Assembly: GCF_013170825.1 (NCBI RefSeq)
Contig: NZ_CP033365.1
Coordinates: 4,848,001-4,912,000, forward strand
Length of the DNA stretch: 64,000 nucleotides
Origin: Mesorhizobium sp. NZP2298
Lineage (GTDB): Bacteria; Pseudomonadota; Alphaproteobacteria; Rhizobiales; Rhizobiaceae
Direction: 5' to 3'
A model generated the notes under the pieces. It searched no databases, was not told the origin of the DNA, and worked only from the letters and a program-made list of their open reading frames with translations. This document shows positions 18,001 to 25,815 of the stretch, one piece after another (the stretch's first letter is position 1; each line of letters opens with the position of its first letter). The position numbers and the translations under genes were made by a program.

Positions 18001-19004
18001 CGTGTTCCCTGTTGTTGTTTCGTTTGATGTGCTGCTGGAATTATGCTGCCTGCTTCGACATCGCCGCGCTGCAGCGCCGCGATCGATGCGATCGACGCGA
18101 AAAGAGCCTCTTGCGTCGCCTCGATATCGAATTCGATGACCACGTCGCAGTTGGTCGGCTTGTCGGACCTGCCGAGAAAATCGACGACGGTGCGGCCATA
18201 GTTCAGCCCTGGTGACGTCTCGACATCGACGCGGGCCCTGACGGTCTTCGCAATCCCCGGCTGCGCCGCCACGAGCACCGCGCAGGGATCATGCAGCGGC
18301 GCCTCGGTCGGCGTAAGGATGTTCGGCCGGTGCGTTGCGCGCAGCGATGCCAGCAATTCCGCGGCCAGTTTCGCGGCAGGCGCAGGAAGTGCCGCGACAC
18401 GATCGATCAGCGCATGCGTGATCGGCACGGTGCCACTCGCGTCCACCGGGACCATCGTCAACGCAATGCCCGAGCCATAGACGATCGCCGCCGCCTCGGG
18501 ATCGCACAGGATGTTCCATTCGGCCGCCGCCGTCTTCGTCCCCAGGCCCCACGCACCGCTGAGCGTGACGATCCTGCCGATGAGCGGCTGGATCCGCGGG
18601 TGCCGGCGCAAGGCAAGGGCGAGATTGGTCAGCGGTCCGGTAGCGACGATCGTCAGGCCGGGATGCGCGGCGGCCTCGGCCGCGATCCGATCGACGGAAT
18701 GCTGCGGGTCGAGTTCGACGCGCGCCAGATCATCGCGAGCGGGGTCGAGCGCGCTCTCCATATCGAGAATGCGGGCGATCAGGCGCTCGCGAAGCAGTGG
18801 CCCGACCGAGCCTTCGCAGACGGGCGCGACCAGCGGATGGGCCGCGGCAACAGTGATCGCAGCATTGATCGCGGTGCGGTCGCTCGCAAGATGTCCAGCC
18901 CCCGTGGTCACAGCCAGAAGCCGCACCGCCGGATGTCCCAGCGCGGCCAGGATGGCGAGTGCGTCGTCGTTACCGGGGTCGCAGTCGTGCAGAAGGTCAA
19001 GCAT
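17997..19004 (-). CDS. Nucleoside hydrolase (IU-nucleoside hydrolase family)
   Basis: Cleaves the N-glycosidic bond of ribonucleosides to ribose plus base. The 335-aa product starts MLDLLHDCDPGNDDALAI, containing the calcium-binding DxDPGxDD motif that defines the family. The second metal/sugar motif is EWNILCDPEAAAIV, and ATGPLTNLALALR is typical. ATG 19004 is chosen; a TTG at 19016 overlaps the previous stop codon. Its 3' end overlaps the BMP gene. The pairing with a BMP importer strongly indicates that nucleosides are taken up and hydrolysed in the cytoplasm. Confidence 0.94.
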   Translation of the reverse strand: MLDLLHDCDPGNDDALAILAALGHPAVRLLAVTTGAGHLASDRTAINAAITVAAAHPLVAPVCEGSVGPLLRERLIARILDMESALDPARDDLARVELDPQHSVDRIAAEAAAHPGLTIVATGPLTNLALALRRHPRIQPLIGRIVTLSGAWGLGTKTAAAEWNILCDPEAAAIVYGSGIALTMVPVDASGTVPITHALIDRVAALPAPAAKLAAELLASLRATHRPNILTPTEAPLHDPCAVLVAAQPGIAKTVRARVDVETSPGLNYGRTVVDFLGRSDKPTNCDVVIEFDIEATQEALFASIASIAALQRGDVEAGSIIPAAHQTKQQQGTR

Positions 19005-19012
19005 CGGCGTCG

Positions 19013-19765
19013 TCAACCGCGACCCGTCCAGGCGACCAGATTGCACCACATGGCCTTGTAGCCGGGCCAATTGGTGAATTCGGCGGGACACCAATGCGGG
19101 CTGCAGTCCGACATGAAGGCAGCCGTGCGGCCCTTGCCATGTTCGGTCAAGGCCAGAAGCGGATCGTTGCCGATCGTCGCCAGGAGCTCCGCGCCTTCGG
19201 CCAGCGTCACACGATTGTAGCCGAGCAATGCCGGCAGCGGCCCCTGCACCCCATTGAAGACAGGATGGGTATCGCGCACGATTGTGCCGACAACGCCTTC
19301 GGGATGTTCGCGCCGGTCGTCCGTCGCCATCAGGCGAACGGGAAGACAGGCCTCGACCGGCGTATCCTTCCAGCAACCCTTGGCCTCGATCCCGGTGAAG
19401 GTCAGATAGCCGCCGACCATGACCAGTCCACCGCCGCGCTTCACGTAATCCGCGATCACGTCGAGCCTGTTGGGCGAACGCTGCGCGTGCAGCCAGGTTT
19501 TTGGCGCGAGCAGCAGCGTGTTGGCCCCGATGTCGCTCAGGATGACGGTCGCGTATTTCCGCAGCCCGTCGACAGTGTCTGGGAAATCCGTCGGAGCGGC
19601 GTGGTTCTGGATGACATCGACCTGGTAACCGCCGGCCTCGAGTGCGGCCTTGAGGATAGAATAGCCCTCGCCGAACGATGTCGTGGTGAAGGAATCGAAG
19701 CCTTTGGTGTGCGTCGCCGTCGTGAACCAAGTCTCGCCGACGATCAGGATCCTCTTGCCACTCAT
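19013..19765 (-). CDS. Class I glutamine-amidotransferase-like protein (GATase1-like)
   Basis: A 250-aa cytoplasmic protein of the GATase1-like family often annotated as 'putative glutamine amidotransferase'. Visible features are the N-terminal Rossmann-like strand RILIVGETWFTTATHTKGFD, the segment ILSDIGANTLLLAP, VKRGGGLVMVGGYLTF (a glycine-rich turn after helix 3), and C-terminal MSDCSPHWCPAEFTNWPGY. I do not see the canonical GATase nucleophile-elbow cysteine, so amidotransferase activity is doubtful. It is the first gene of the nucleoside operon; its exact role is unknown. Confidence 0.8.
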   Translation of the reverse strand: MSGKRILIVGETWFTTATHTKGFDSFTTTSFGEGYSILKAALEAGGYQVDVIQNHAAPTDFPDTVDGLRKYATVILSDIGANTLLLAPKTWLHAQRSPNRLDVIADYVKRGGGLVMVGGYLTFTGIEAKGCWKDTPVEACLPVRLMATDDRREHPEGVVGTIVRDTHPVFNGVQGPLPALLGYNRVTLAEGAELLATIGNDPLLALTEHGKGRTAAFMSDCSPHWCPAEFTNWPGYKAMWCNLVAWTGRG

Positions 19766-19858
19766 CGCATTCTCCAGACTTGGTCGCGTCGCTTATCGGA
19801 GGCTGATGCACGCATGGGCGATCGGCCGGATGCTCGACATTACCTCGTTTAAATGTTA

Positions 19859-19872
19859 TCTACACGAGTAGA
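19859..19872. promoter_or_regulatory. Candidate LacI-family operator
   Basis: TCTACACGAGTAGA is a 14-bp near-palindrome with a central CG, the usual layout of LacI-family operators. It lies in the 229-bp gap between the divergent GATase-like and hydrolase genes, one gene away from the LacI regulator. A wider inverted pair CTCGT / ACGAG (19844-19868) overlaps it. Assignment to this regulator is inference. Confidence 0.4.
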
Positions 19873-19994
19873 ATTGGTCTTGCAAGCATGGTTGGCCGAA
19901 GTGCCGGCGCAAAAAAGAGCGTCATGCCACGGGCTGGACGCAACAGGATCTCTGCGCCACGCTGCGTGTGCAGATAAGAGGGAAGGATGTTCGA

Positions 19995-20879
19995 ATGCCG
20001 CTGTACCGTCAGTTCGAAACGCAGGAACAGCTCGACTGGGAGTACAGGCCCGAGCTCAGGATAGACGCCCCCAAGGCGTTCGAGAAAATCATCGCCGGCC
20101 GCATTGCGGAGGCCGAAAAGGCGAGAAAAACCCTCAACCGCACGCCCGACGTCCATTACGGACCAACCCGTATGGAGAAGCTCGACATCTATCCCGCCAG
20201 CACGACCGGCGCGCCGATCGTGGTCTTCATCCATGGCGGCTACTGGTTCGACGGTCGCCTGAAAAAGGAAAACTACATCTGGGTGGCCAAGGGCTTTACC
20301 GGCAATGACGTAACCACCGTCATCATCGACTACGACGTTTGCCCAAAAGTCACCGTCGACGAGATCGTGCGCCAGTGCCGGGCCGCGATTGCCTGGACCT
20401 ACAAGAACGCCGCCACATTCGGCGCCGACGGCAACCGGATCTATGTGACCGGCAATTCCGCCGGCGGCCATCTGACCGCGATGATGGCGGTGACCGATTG
20501 GGTCAACGACTACGGGCTGCCGGCGGACGTCATCAAGGGGGGCTGCCCGATCAGCGGGCTCTATGATATCGAGCCCTTCCAGTACACGTGGATCCAACCG
20601 AAGATACAGTTCAACGGCCAGCAGATCAGGCGTAACAGTCCGATACTGCACGTGCCGCAGAACGGAATACCGCTGCTTGTCAGCTGGGGTTCCAACGAGA
20701 GCCAAGAATTCTGGCGGCAGTCGGAGACGTTCTGCGCGGCCTGGCAGGCTGGGGGCAACAAGGTCCAGGCCCATCCGCAGGAGGGTTGCGATCATTTCAC
20801 CGCCATCAGCGCATATGCCGACAAGAACAGCTCCTTCTTGAGTCATGTCATGGACCACATGCATGAATGCTGGACTTGA
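19995..20879 (+). CDS. Alpha/beta-hydrolase (kynurenine-formamidase-like esterase)
   Basis: A 294-aa serine hydrolase. It has the oxyanion-hole motif VVFIHGGYWFDG, the nucleophile elbow TGNSAGGHLT, and a C-terminal catalytic histidine in GCDHFTAISAYA. The closest family resemblance is to arylformamidase-like alpha/beta-hydrolases; the substrate is unknown. The start is ATG 19995 (MPLYRQFETQEQL), with GGAAGG eight bases upstream; a longer frame adds nine residues. It is divergent from the nucleoside operon and 36 bp upstream of the LacI gene, and is probably co-regulated. Confidence 0.88.
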   Translation: MPLYRQFETQEQLDWEYRPELRIDAPKAFEKIIAGRIAEAEKARKTLNRTPDVHYGPTRMEKLDIYPASTTGAPIVVFIHGGYWFDGRLKKENYIWVAKGFTGNDVTTVIIDYDVCPKVTVDEIVRQCRAAIAWTYKNAATFGADGNRIYVTGNSAGGHLTAMMAVTDWVNDYGLPADVIKGGCPISGLYDIEPFQYTWIQPKIQFNGQQIRRNSPILHVPQNGIPLLVSWGSNESQEFWRQSETFCAAWQAGGNKVQAHPQEGCDHFTAISAYADKNSSFLSHVMDHMHECWT

Positions 20880-20915
20880 CGGAGAGTTCGCCGGTTTCTC
20901 GGGGCAAGGCAGGTA

Positions 20916-21947
20916 ATGGTCACTCGATCCGATGTTGCAAGACGCGCAGGGACCTCGACAGCCGTCGTCAGCTATGTCGTCAATGACGGGCCGCGGCCGG
21001 TCGCGGCCGAAACAAGGCAGCGCGTGCTCGACGCCATCGCTGCGCTTGGCTACCGCCCGAACCGCGTGGCACAGGCCTTGCGGGGGCAGCGGTCGCGTGT
21101 GCTTGGCTTGATCGTTCCCGATATTTCCAACCCGTTCTACGCCGAGCTGGCTCGGGTGATCGAGAACTGCTCTGACCTGTCGGGATATACGCTCGTGCTC
21201 GGCAACAGCGAGCAGGATGCGCAGCGGGAACTACGCTATGTCCGTACCTTTCTCGACCGGCAGGTCGACGGGCTCTTTCTGATCAGCGGCAGCAGCTCCG
21301 ATGAACTGACTGCCCTGTTTTCGGAAATCGCCGTACCCTTCATCCTGCTCGACCGCCGCATCAACTATGCGCCGAACGCCTTTCTGCTTGCTACGGACAG
21401 CTTTGCTGGCGCGGTCACCGCGACCCGCCATCTCCTCTCGCTTGGCCACACCGACATCGCTGCGCTTTGCGGCCCGGTTCGGGTGCCAAGCGAGCGCGCA
21501 CGGGGATACGCGCATGCGATGACCGATGCAGGCTTCAAGCCGGTCCTACATCACAGCCAGGAGTACGACCGCCAGTCGTCCCACGAGCTTGCGCGCAGCA
21601 TCTTGGAAGCGCCCGCAAGGCCGAGCGCGATCTTCGCCACCTATGATCTCGCCGGGATCAGCATTTTGCGCGCCGCGGCAGACCTCGGGTTCAGCGTTCC
21701 AGCAGACGTCGCGGTCGTCGCTTATGACAACATTCTGGAGGGACAATACACTGTCCCTCGCCTGACGACGGTCGCCCAGCCAACTGAAGAGCTGGGCAGC
21801 AGCGCAACCAGACATCTCATCGGCTTGGTTGAAGGCAGCATCGAAGTCAAATTCGGAATGGAATTCATCGTGCCGAAGCTGATCATACGCGAGAGCTGCG
21901 GCGGAGCGAATGACGCTTTGGCCGTTCATGCAAGCCATCGCTTCTAG
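20916..21947 (+). CDS. LacI family transcriptional regulator
   Basis: A 343-aa regulator. The N-terminal helix-turn-helix reads SDVARRAGTSTAVVSYVVND, followed by hinge helix NRVAQALRGQRS. The periplasmic-binding-protein-like effector domain begins VLGLIVPDISNPFYAELARV. The DNA-recognition region is typical of the GalR/LacI family. It is the last gene in the cassette on this strand and probably controls the divergent nucleoside operon, with a nucleoside or pentose as the likely effector (inference from neighbours). Confidence 0.93.
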   Translation: MVTRSDVARRAGTSTAVVSYVVNDGPRPVAAETRQRVLDAIAALGYRPNRVAQALRGQRSRVLGLIVPDISNPFYAELARVIENCSDLSGYTLVLGNSEQDAQRELRYVRTFLDRQVDGLFLISGSSSDELTALFSEIAVPFILLDRRINYAPNAFLLATDSFAGAVTATRHLLSLGHTDIAALCGPVRVPSERARGYAHAMTDAGFKPVLHHSQEYDRQSSHELARSILEAPARPSAIFATYDLAGISILRAAADLGFSVPADVAVVAYDNILEGQYTVPRLTTVAQPTEELGSSATRHLIGLVEGSIEVKFGMEFIVPKLIIRESCGGANDALAVHASHRF

Positions 21948-22065
21948 GCAGCGACTGCAGAGATCGACCGACTGGACGATCTGCTCCGTTGGAGTTGGTC
22001 ATCTGTAGGTGACTGACCTTAGCGAATGTCCCATAAGCGCATGCAATTCCGGCTGGGGTGCGACA

Positions 22066-22098
22066 CAGAAAGTTCGAAAACCCCTCCAAGAACCCCAG
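22066..22098 (+). repeat. att-flank repeat, second family member near 48.8 kb
   Basis: CAGAAAGTTCGAAAA, then 12 bases, then CCCCAG, recurs at 48778-48809 as CAGAAAGTGCGAAAA, then 11 bases, then CCCCAG. It sits immediately left of the tRNA-end repeat. The tRNA-Gln copy lacks this left flank, which is what one expects if the left flank is the end of an integrated element. Confidence 0.55.
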
Positions 22099-22197
22099 CC
22101 AAACTGGATGTCCTTTGGACACGACGATCCCTTGGGACTGTTCCGTCGATAGCACCGCAGTCGTTTCAGCAAGCAAATCAAACGGTTGTCGAAAGAC
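22093..22197 (+). repeat. att-like direct repeat, right copy
   Basis: This carries the exact 16-bp CCCCAGCCAAACTGGA found at the 3' end of tRNA-Gln (12011-12026), and a second matching block (22169-22197) at the same 76-bp offset. The orientation is direct, so the two copies bracket 10.1 kb. The rest of the tRNA is absent here. Confidence 0.75.
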
Positions 22198-22213
22198 AGT
22201 GCGAACCAACAAG

Positions 22214-22325
22214 GGCGAGCCAAATCGCAAACCGCCTGATTCATCCGGATATCGTGATCCTGAATGAACTCGGCTATTTGCCGTTCCGCGCCTCCGGCTG
22301 AGCATTGCCGTTCATCTGCTCAGCG
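22214..22325 (+). pseudogene. istB fragment (IS21 family)
   Basis: The translation ANRLIHPDIVILNELGYLPF matches the Walker B/sensor segment of IstB-type ATPases that assist IS21 transposases. A stop codon follows RASG; a shifted frame then gives VHLLSGL, resembling the next IstB helix. Walker A and the whole N-terminal half are missing. It is a small scar of an IS21-like element next to the att-like repeat. Confidence 0.65.
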
Positions 22326-22342
22326 GGCTCGGGTGGCCAAGG

Positions 22343-22768
22343 TTACGTCTGGTCCGCAATCCCAAGCTTTTCAGCGCGGTCCCGCATTTCGACTGGGAGT
22401 TTGGCCTTGCAGCGCTCCAGTAGGTCGAAATGCACGCTGACAACACGCATTCGGGCCCGAGGGATATCATCGAGCGTCCCGGTCAATCTATGCACATAGG
22501 TCAGCGAGGATGTGCCGATGGCTTCGACGTGCGAGTGGACCGAAACATTCGTGCCGGCCGACGTCTCCCGGAGATAGTCTATCTCCATGCGGACATCGGC
22601 CCAGCCGTAGCGCTTCGTGTCCATCTCCAGCCCGCCGACGCGGCCTAGCAACTGGAAGCTGGCGTCGTCGAACATCCCGACATAATGCCGGACGTTGAGG
22701 TGTCCCATCGCATCGCACATCCAGGGGTGCACGACGCCGGCAAAGGTAATGACCGGTGCCCTCGTCAA
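22343..22768 (-). CDS. Thioesterase (4HBT hot-dog fold)
   Basis: A 141-aa acyl-CoA thioesterase of the YbgC/4HBT type. The active-site segment HPWMCDAMGHLNVRHYVGMF contains the conserved D-x-x-G-H-x-N-x-x-x-Y. It overlaps the upstream BKACE gene by four bases and is clearly its partner. The same pair is known in carnitine catabolism, where a BKACE forms betainyl-CoA from 3-dehydrocarnitine and a thioesterase (CdhB-like) releases betaine. Here no carnitine dehydrogenase is visible, so the acyl group is unknown. Confidence 0.87.
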   Translation of the reverse strand: MTRAPVITFAGVVHPWMCDAMGHLNVRHYVGMFDDASFQLLGRVGGLEMDTKRYGWADVRMEIDYLRETSAGTNVSVHSHVEAIGTSSLTYVHRLTGTLDDIPRARMRVVSVHFDLLERCKAKLPVEMRDRAEKLGIADQT

Positions 22769-23700
22769 AACGCCACCTCGTTCCCACCCTTGAGTTTGAG
22801 GATGGTTCTCGCCTCCTCCGGGGTCGCCACTTCCAAAGAAAGCTCGTCCAATATGCGCCTGATCTTCGCCACCTGCTCGGCATTGCTCTTGGCGAGCTTA
22901 TGCTTGGCGAGGTAGAGGCTGTCTTCCAGGCCCACGCGGACGTTGCCTCCCATTACAGCTCCCATCGTGCACAGCCCCATCTGGTGCTTGCCTGCCGCCA
23001 AGATCGACCAGAGATAATCCCGGCCGAAGAGCCTGTCGGCGGTCCGGCGCATGTGCATCATGTCTTCCGGACTCGCTCCTATCCCGCCGAGCAGGCCGAA
23101 GATCGTCTGCACGAAAAGAGGAGGCGTCAACAGCTTGCGGTCGAGGAAGTGGGCCAGGGTGTAGAGATGGCTGACGTCGTAGCACTCAAACTCGAACTTC
23201 GTGCCGTAGGCCTGCCCCACCTCGACGATGACCCTCTCGATCTGCTCGAACGTGTTTGAGACGATGCCGCCCTTCGTTCCTTCCAGATAGGGCTTCTCCC
23301 ATTCGTGCTTCCACGTATCGTATTTCGGCACGATATGGTGGAGCGCGAAGTTCATCGATCCCATGTTGAGAGAGCACAACTCCGGCCTTGCGGCATGGGC
23401 GGCCTCCAGCCTCTCCTCAAGCGACATCTTGAGGCCCCCGCCAGTCGAAATGTTCATAACGGCGTCTGTCTGCTGCTTGATGCGCGGCAGAAAGTCCATG
23501 AACAGTCGCGGGTCGGGCGTGGGCTTGCCGGTTTCCGGGTCACGCGCATGCAGGTGTATCACGGCGGCGCCAGCCTCGGCCGCTCCGACGGCGGCTTCCA
23601 CGATCTCGTTGGGCGTGATCGGCAGATAGGGACTCATCGTCGGCGTGTGGATGGATCCCGTCACGGCACAGGTGATGATCACCTTGGGCGTTGCAGTCAT
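22765..23700 (-). CDS. Beta-keto acid cleavage enzyme (BKACE, DUF849), copy 1
   Basis: A 311-aa Zn-dependent enzyme that condenses a beta-keto acid with acetyl-CoA and splits it to acetoacetate and a new acyl-CoA. The metal-binding motif is AAVIHLHARDPETGKP. Further family marks are NISTGGGLKMSLEER, SLNMGSMNFALHHI and the C-terminal GGNVRVGLEDSLYL with its metal-binding region. The subfamily looks close to 3-dehydrocarnitine-cleaving enzymes (KVIITCAVTGSIHTP, WEKPYLEGT, FECYDVSHLYTLAHF), but this is by memory of the pattern. It is followed by the thioesterase in a 4-bp overlap. Confidence 0.92.
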   Translation of the reverse strand: MTATPKVIITCAVTGSIHTPTMSPYLPITPNEIVEAAVGAAEAGAAVIHLHARDPETGKPTPDPRLFMDFLPRIKQQTDAVMNISTGGGLKMSLEERLEAAHAARPELCSLNMGSMNFALHHIVPKYDTWKHEWEKPYLEGTKGGIVSNTFEQIERVIVEVGQAYGTKFEFECYDVSHLYTLAHFLDRKLLTPPLFVQTIFGLLGGIGASPEDMMHMRRTADRLFGRDYLWSILAAGKHQMGLCTMGAVMGGNVRVGLEDSLYLAKHKLAKSNAEQVAKIRRILDELSLEVATPEEARTILKLKGGNEVAF

Positions 23701-23739
23701 GTTGTCCTCCCCTTGTCCGGCCTCCTGCCGGCCCTATCC

Positions 23740-24846
23740 TCATGGCGCAAGCGCAAGACAGTCGCGCGCCCACCATCCTATGTTCACCTCCGTACCGGGA
23801 CACACATCGCGCCGGCCAGCTTCATTCGGTGTCTTGAGCACGATCGGGCCCATGCCGGGCACATCGCAGATTATTCTGACATGGTCGCCGACATAGATGA
23901 CCTGACGCACCGTCGCGACGAACCCATTGTCGCGTTCGCCGGCTCGGGCCAGAAGGCTCACCCGCTCCGGCCTGACCGACACGATGGTGGCGGCACTGGC
24001 GGACGAGGGATGTTCGCCGACCGGCATCGCGACAACGTCTGCGCCATCGTTCAGCCTGACGATGGCGGTGTCGCCTTGCTTGCGCACTATCGTTCCGTGG
24101 AACTGGTTGTTCTCGCCGATGAAGTTCGCCACGAAGCTGGTCTGCGGACGCTCGTAGAGTTCAGCCGGGTTCGACAGTTGCTGGACCGAGCCCGCATTGA
24201 AGACCGCGATGCGGTCCGACATGGTCAGCGCCTCTGTCTGGTCGTGGGTGACATAGACGAATGTCACACCGAGCCGGGCATGGATCTCCTTGATCTCATA
24301 TTGCATCTGCTCGCGAAGCTGCTTGTCGAGGGCGCCGAGCGGCTCGTCCATCAGCACCAGCGACGGCTGGAAGATGAGTGCGCGCGCCACAGCGATCCGC
24401 TGCTGCTGTCCGCCTGAAAGCTGATCCGGCCTGCGCGCGCCCAGACTTGGCAAGCGGACCATCTCGAGAAGAGACTTGACCCTTTCCTCAACCTCAGCCC
24501 TGCCGATGCGGCGGACCTGCAAGGGAAACGCCAGGTTTTCCGCAACGGTCATATGCGGGAAAAGCGCATAGTTCTGGAACACCATCCCGATGCCGCGCCG
24601 GTTCGGCGAAACATTGTCTATACGCCGGCCGTTGATCAGGATCTCGCCCTGCGACGGCTCCTCGAACCCGGCGAGCATCATGAGGGCGGTTGTCTTGCCC
24701 GAACCGGAAGGACCGAGCAGGGTCAGAAACTCGCCCCGCCTTATATCCAGGTTGAGGTCACGCACAGCCTGCACGGCGTTGCCGTAGCTCTTTGCGATAT
24801 CGCGGAATTCCACATGCGCCCGGGTGGCGGTCGAACCCTCAGTCAT
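23740..24846 (-). CDS. Spermidine/putrescine-type ABC transporter ATPase (PotA-like)
   Basis: A 368-aa importer ATPase. Walker A is LGPSGSGKTT, the signature QLSGGQQQRIAVARAL, and Walker B LVLMDEPLGALD with switch TFVYVTHDQTEAL. A C-terminal TOBE domain follows (about residues 285-365). It serves the divergently encoded binding protein and two permeases at 25816-28897. Its ATG overlaps the stop of the GntR gene (24843-24846), so regulator and ATPase are translationally coupled. Confidence 0.94.
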   Translation of the reverse strand: MTEGSTATRAHVEFRDIAKSYGNAVQAVRDLNLDIRRGEFLTLLGPSGSGKTTALMMLAGFEEPSQGEILINGRRIDNVSPNRRGIGMVFQNYALFPHMTVAENLAFPLQVRRIGRAEVEERVKSLLEMVRLPSLGARRPDQLSGGQQQRIAVARALIFQPSLVLMDEPLGALDKQLREQMQYEIKEIHARLGVTFVYVTHDQTEALTMSDRIAVFNAGSVQQLSNPAELYERPQTSFVANFIGENNQFHGTIVRKQGDTAIVRLNDGADVVAMPVGEHPSSASAATIVSVRPERVSLLARAGERDNGFVATVRQVIYVGDHVRIICDVPGMGPIVLKTPNEAGRRDVCPGTEVNIGWWARDCLALAP

Positions 24847-25592
24847 AGCGACAAGGTCCTCTTGCTCCTGGCATCAGGGCGCCGCCGCGCCTTTGGCAGA
24901 ACGCGCAGAGGCGTCGCAGCCGCGCGCAGGATGACATCCGCCGCGTCGGTGATGTCGGCGACCAGCGCCTGGCGCGCAGCATTGCCGTCGCCGCTCCGCA
25001 GGGCGGCAATCATCTCTTCATGATGGTGCAGGCCGGTGCCGGCCATCGTTCCGTCACGCACGAGATTGAGCCAGGGGCCGGCACGAAGCCACATGCGCTC
25101 GATGATCTGGTTGATTTGGACGGAACGCGCAGCGCGGTAGATGGTGAAATGGAAACGGCGGTTGAGCGTCAGATATTCCACCATGGCCCGAACCCGGACG
25201 CATTCGCCCATTGCCCCGTTGACATGCTCCAACTGCTCCAGCTCAGCCGTGCTGATGGTAGCGGCCGCCCATTCGACAGCGGCGCCCTCGATCTTGCAGC
25301 GCACGCGTGTCAGATCCCCGATCGTATCCACCGTCGCCTCGGGAACGATCACCCCGCGGTTCGGATGGTCATAGAGCGCTTCATCGCTGACGAGTTGTCG
25401 CAGCGCCTCGCGGACCGGCATTGCGCTTGTCTCGAACTGCTCCGCCAGATGACGCACGACAAGCCTCTGCCCCGGCACGAAGTCGCCGCTCATCAGCCGC
25501 TGCTTCAGATCGGCATAGACGCGCCTGTGAGCGGTCTCCGGAATGTCGCCACCTGACATCTGGCCGGGCGCCGCGTCCCTCTTGGCGCGCAT
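24843..25592 (-). CDS. GntR family regulator with FCD domain, copy 1
   Basis: A repressor-type regulator of the FadR/VanR (FCD) group. The winged helix is VYADLKQRLMSGDFVPGQRL followed by LAEQFETSAMPVREALRQLV. The effector FCD domain contains the helix RRFHFTIYRA and HHHEEMIAAL, with metal-binding histidines. It is strongly similar along its whole length to the regulator at 40090, so the two are paralogues. ATG 25592 gives 249 aa, matching the paralogue's 257; a GTG at 25676 would add 28 residues. It probably binds the ATTTGATCAAAT palindromes near its own promoter. Confidence 0.92.
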   Translation of the reverse strand: MRAKRDAAPGQMSGGDIPETAHRRVYADLKQRLMSGDFVPGQRLVVRHLAEQFETSAMPVREALRQLVSDEALYDHPNRGVIVPEATVDTIGDLTRVRCKIEGAAVEWAAATISTAELEQLEHVNGAMGECVRVRAMVEYLTLNRRFHFTIYRAARSVQINQIIERMWLRAGPWLNLVRDGTMAGTGLHHHEEMIAALRSGDGNAARQALVADITDAADVILRAAATPLRVLPKARRRPDARSKRTLSL

Positions 25593-25694
25593 CAGTGCCG
25601 CCGCGTCTCGGGAGCGGCCGCGCACACACAGAGGGGAAATCGTTTCGCCGATTGTCCTAACGTCAGGTTTCGACACGCAGTTCTGGCACTTCGC

Positions 25695-25706
25695 ATTCGA
25701 TCAAAT
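25695..25706. promoter_or_regulatory. Candidate GntR operator, imperfect site
   Basis: ATTCGATCAAAT matches the ATTTGATCAAAT palindrome at 11 of 12 positions. It lies upstream of the GntR gene in the divergent promoter region. An additional palindrome, TTGATTATCAA, is at 25751-25761. Confidence 0.5.
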
Positions 25707-25778
25707 CCGACCGCTCGATTCATTTTTTCGCACCATACAAGATTTTTTGGTTGATTATCAATGCATTTTAGGATTGTG

Positions 25779-25790
25779 ATTTGATCAAAT
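25779..25790. promoter_or_regulatory. Candidate GntR operator, perfect palindrome
   Basis: ATTTGATCAAAT is a perfect 12-bp palindrome, 26 bp upstream of the binding-protein start at 25816. The same sequence occurs twice upstream of hyuB at 30.3 kb. The surrounding 25740-25800 region is AT-rich, as expected of a promoter. Confidence 0.7.
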
Positions 25791-25815
25791 ATAACACTGA
25801 AACAGGGGAAGTACG

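Noticed and set aside
19005..19811. Upstream 260 codons of a 604-codon frame that ends in the nucleoside hydrolase
   Set aside because: It is the shifted frame of the GATase-like gene; the hydrolase begins at MLDLLHDCDPG.
22026..22301. A 91-codon plus frame
   Set aside because: Only its C-terminal part is an istB scrap; the rest is the att-like repeat.
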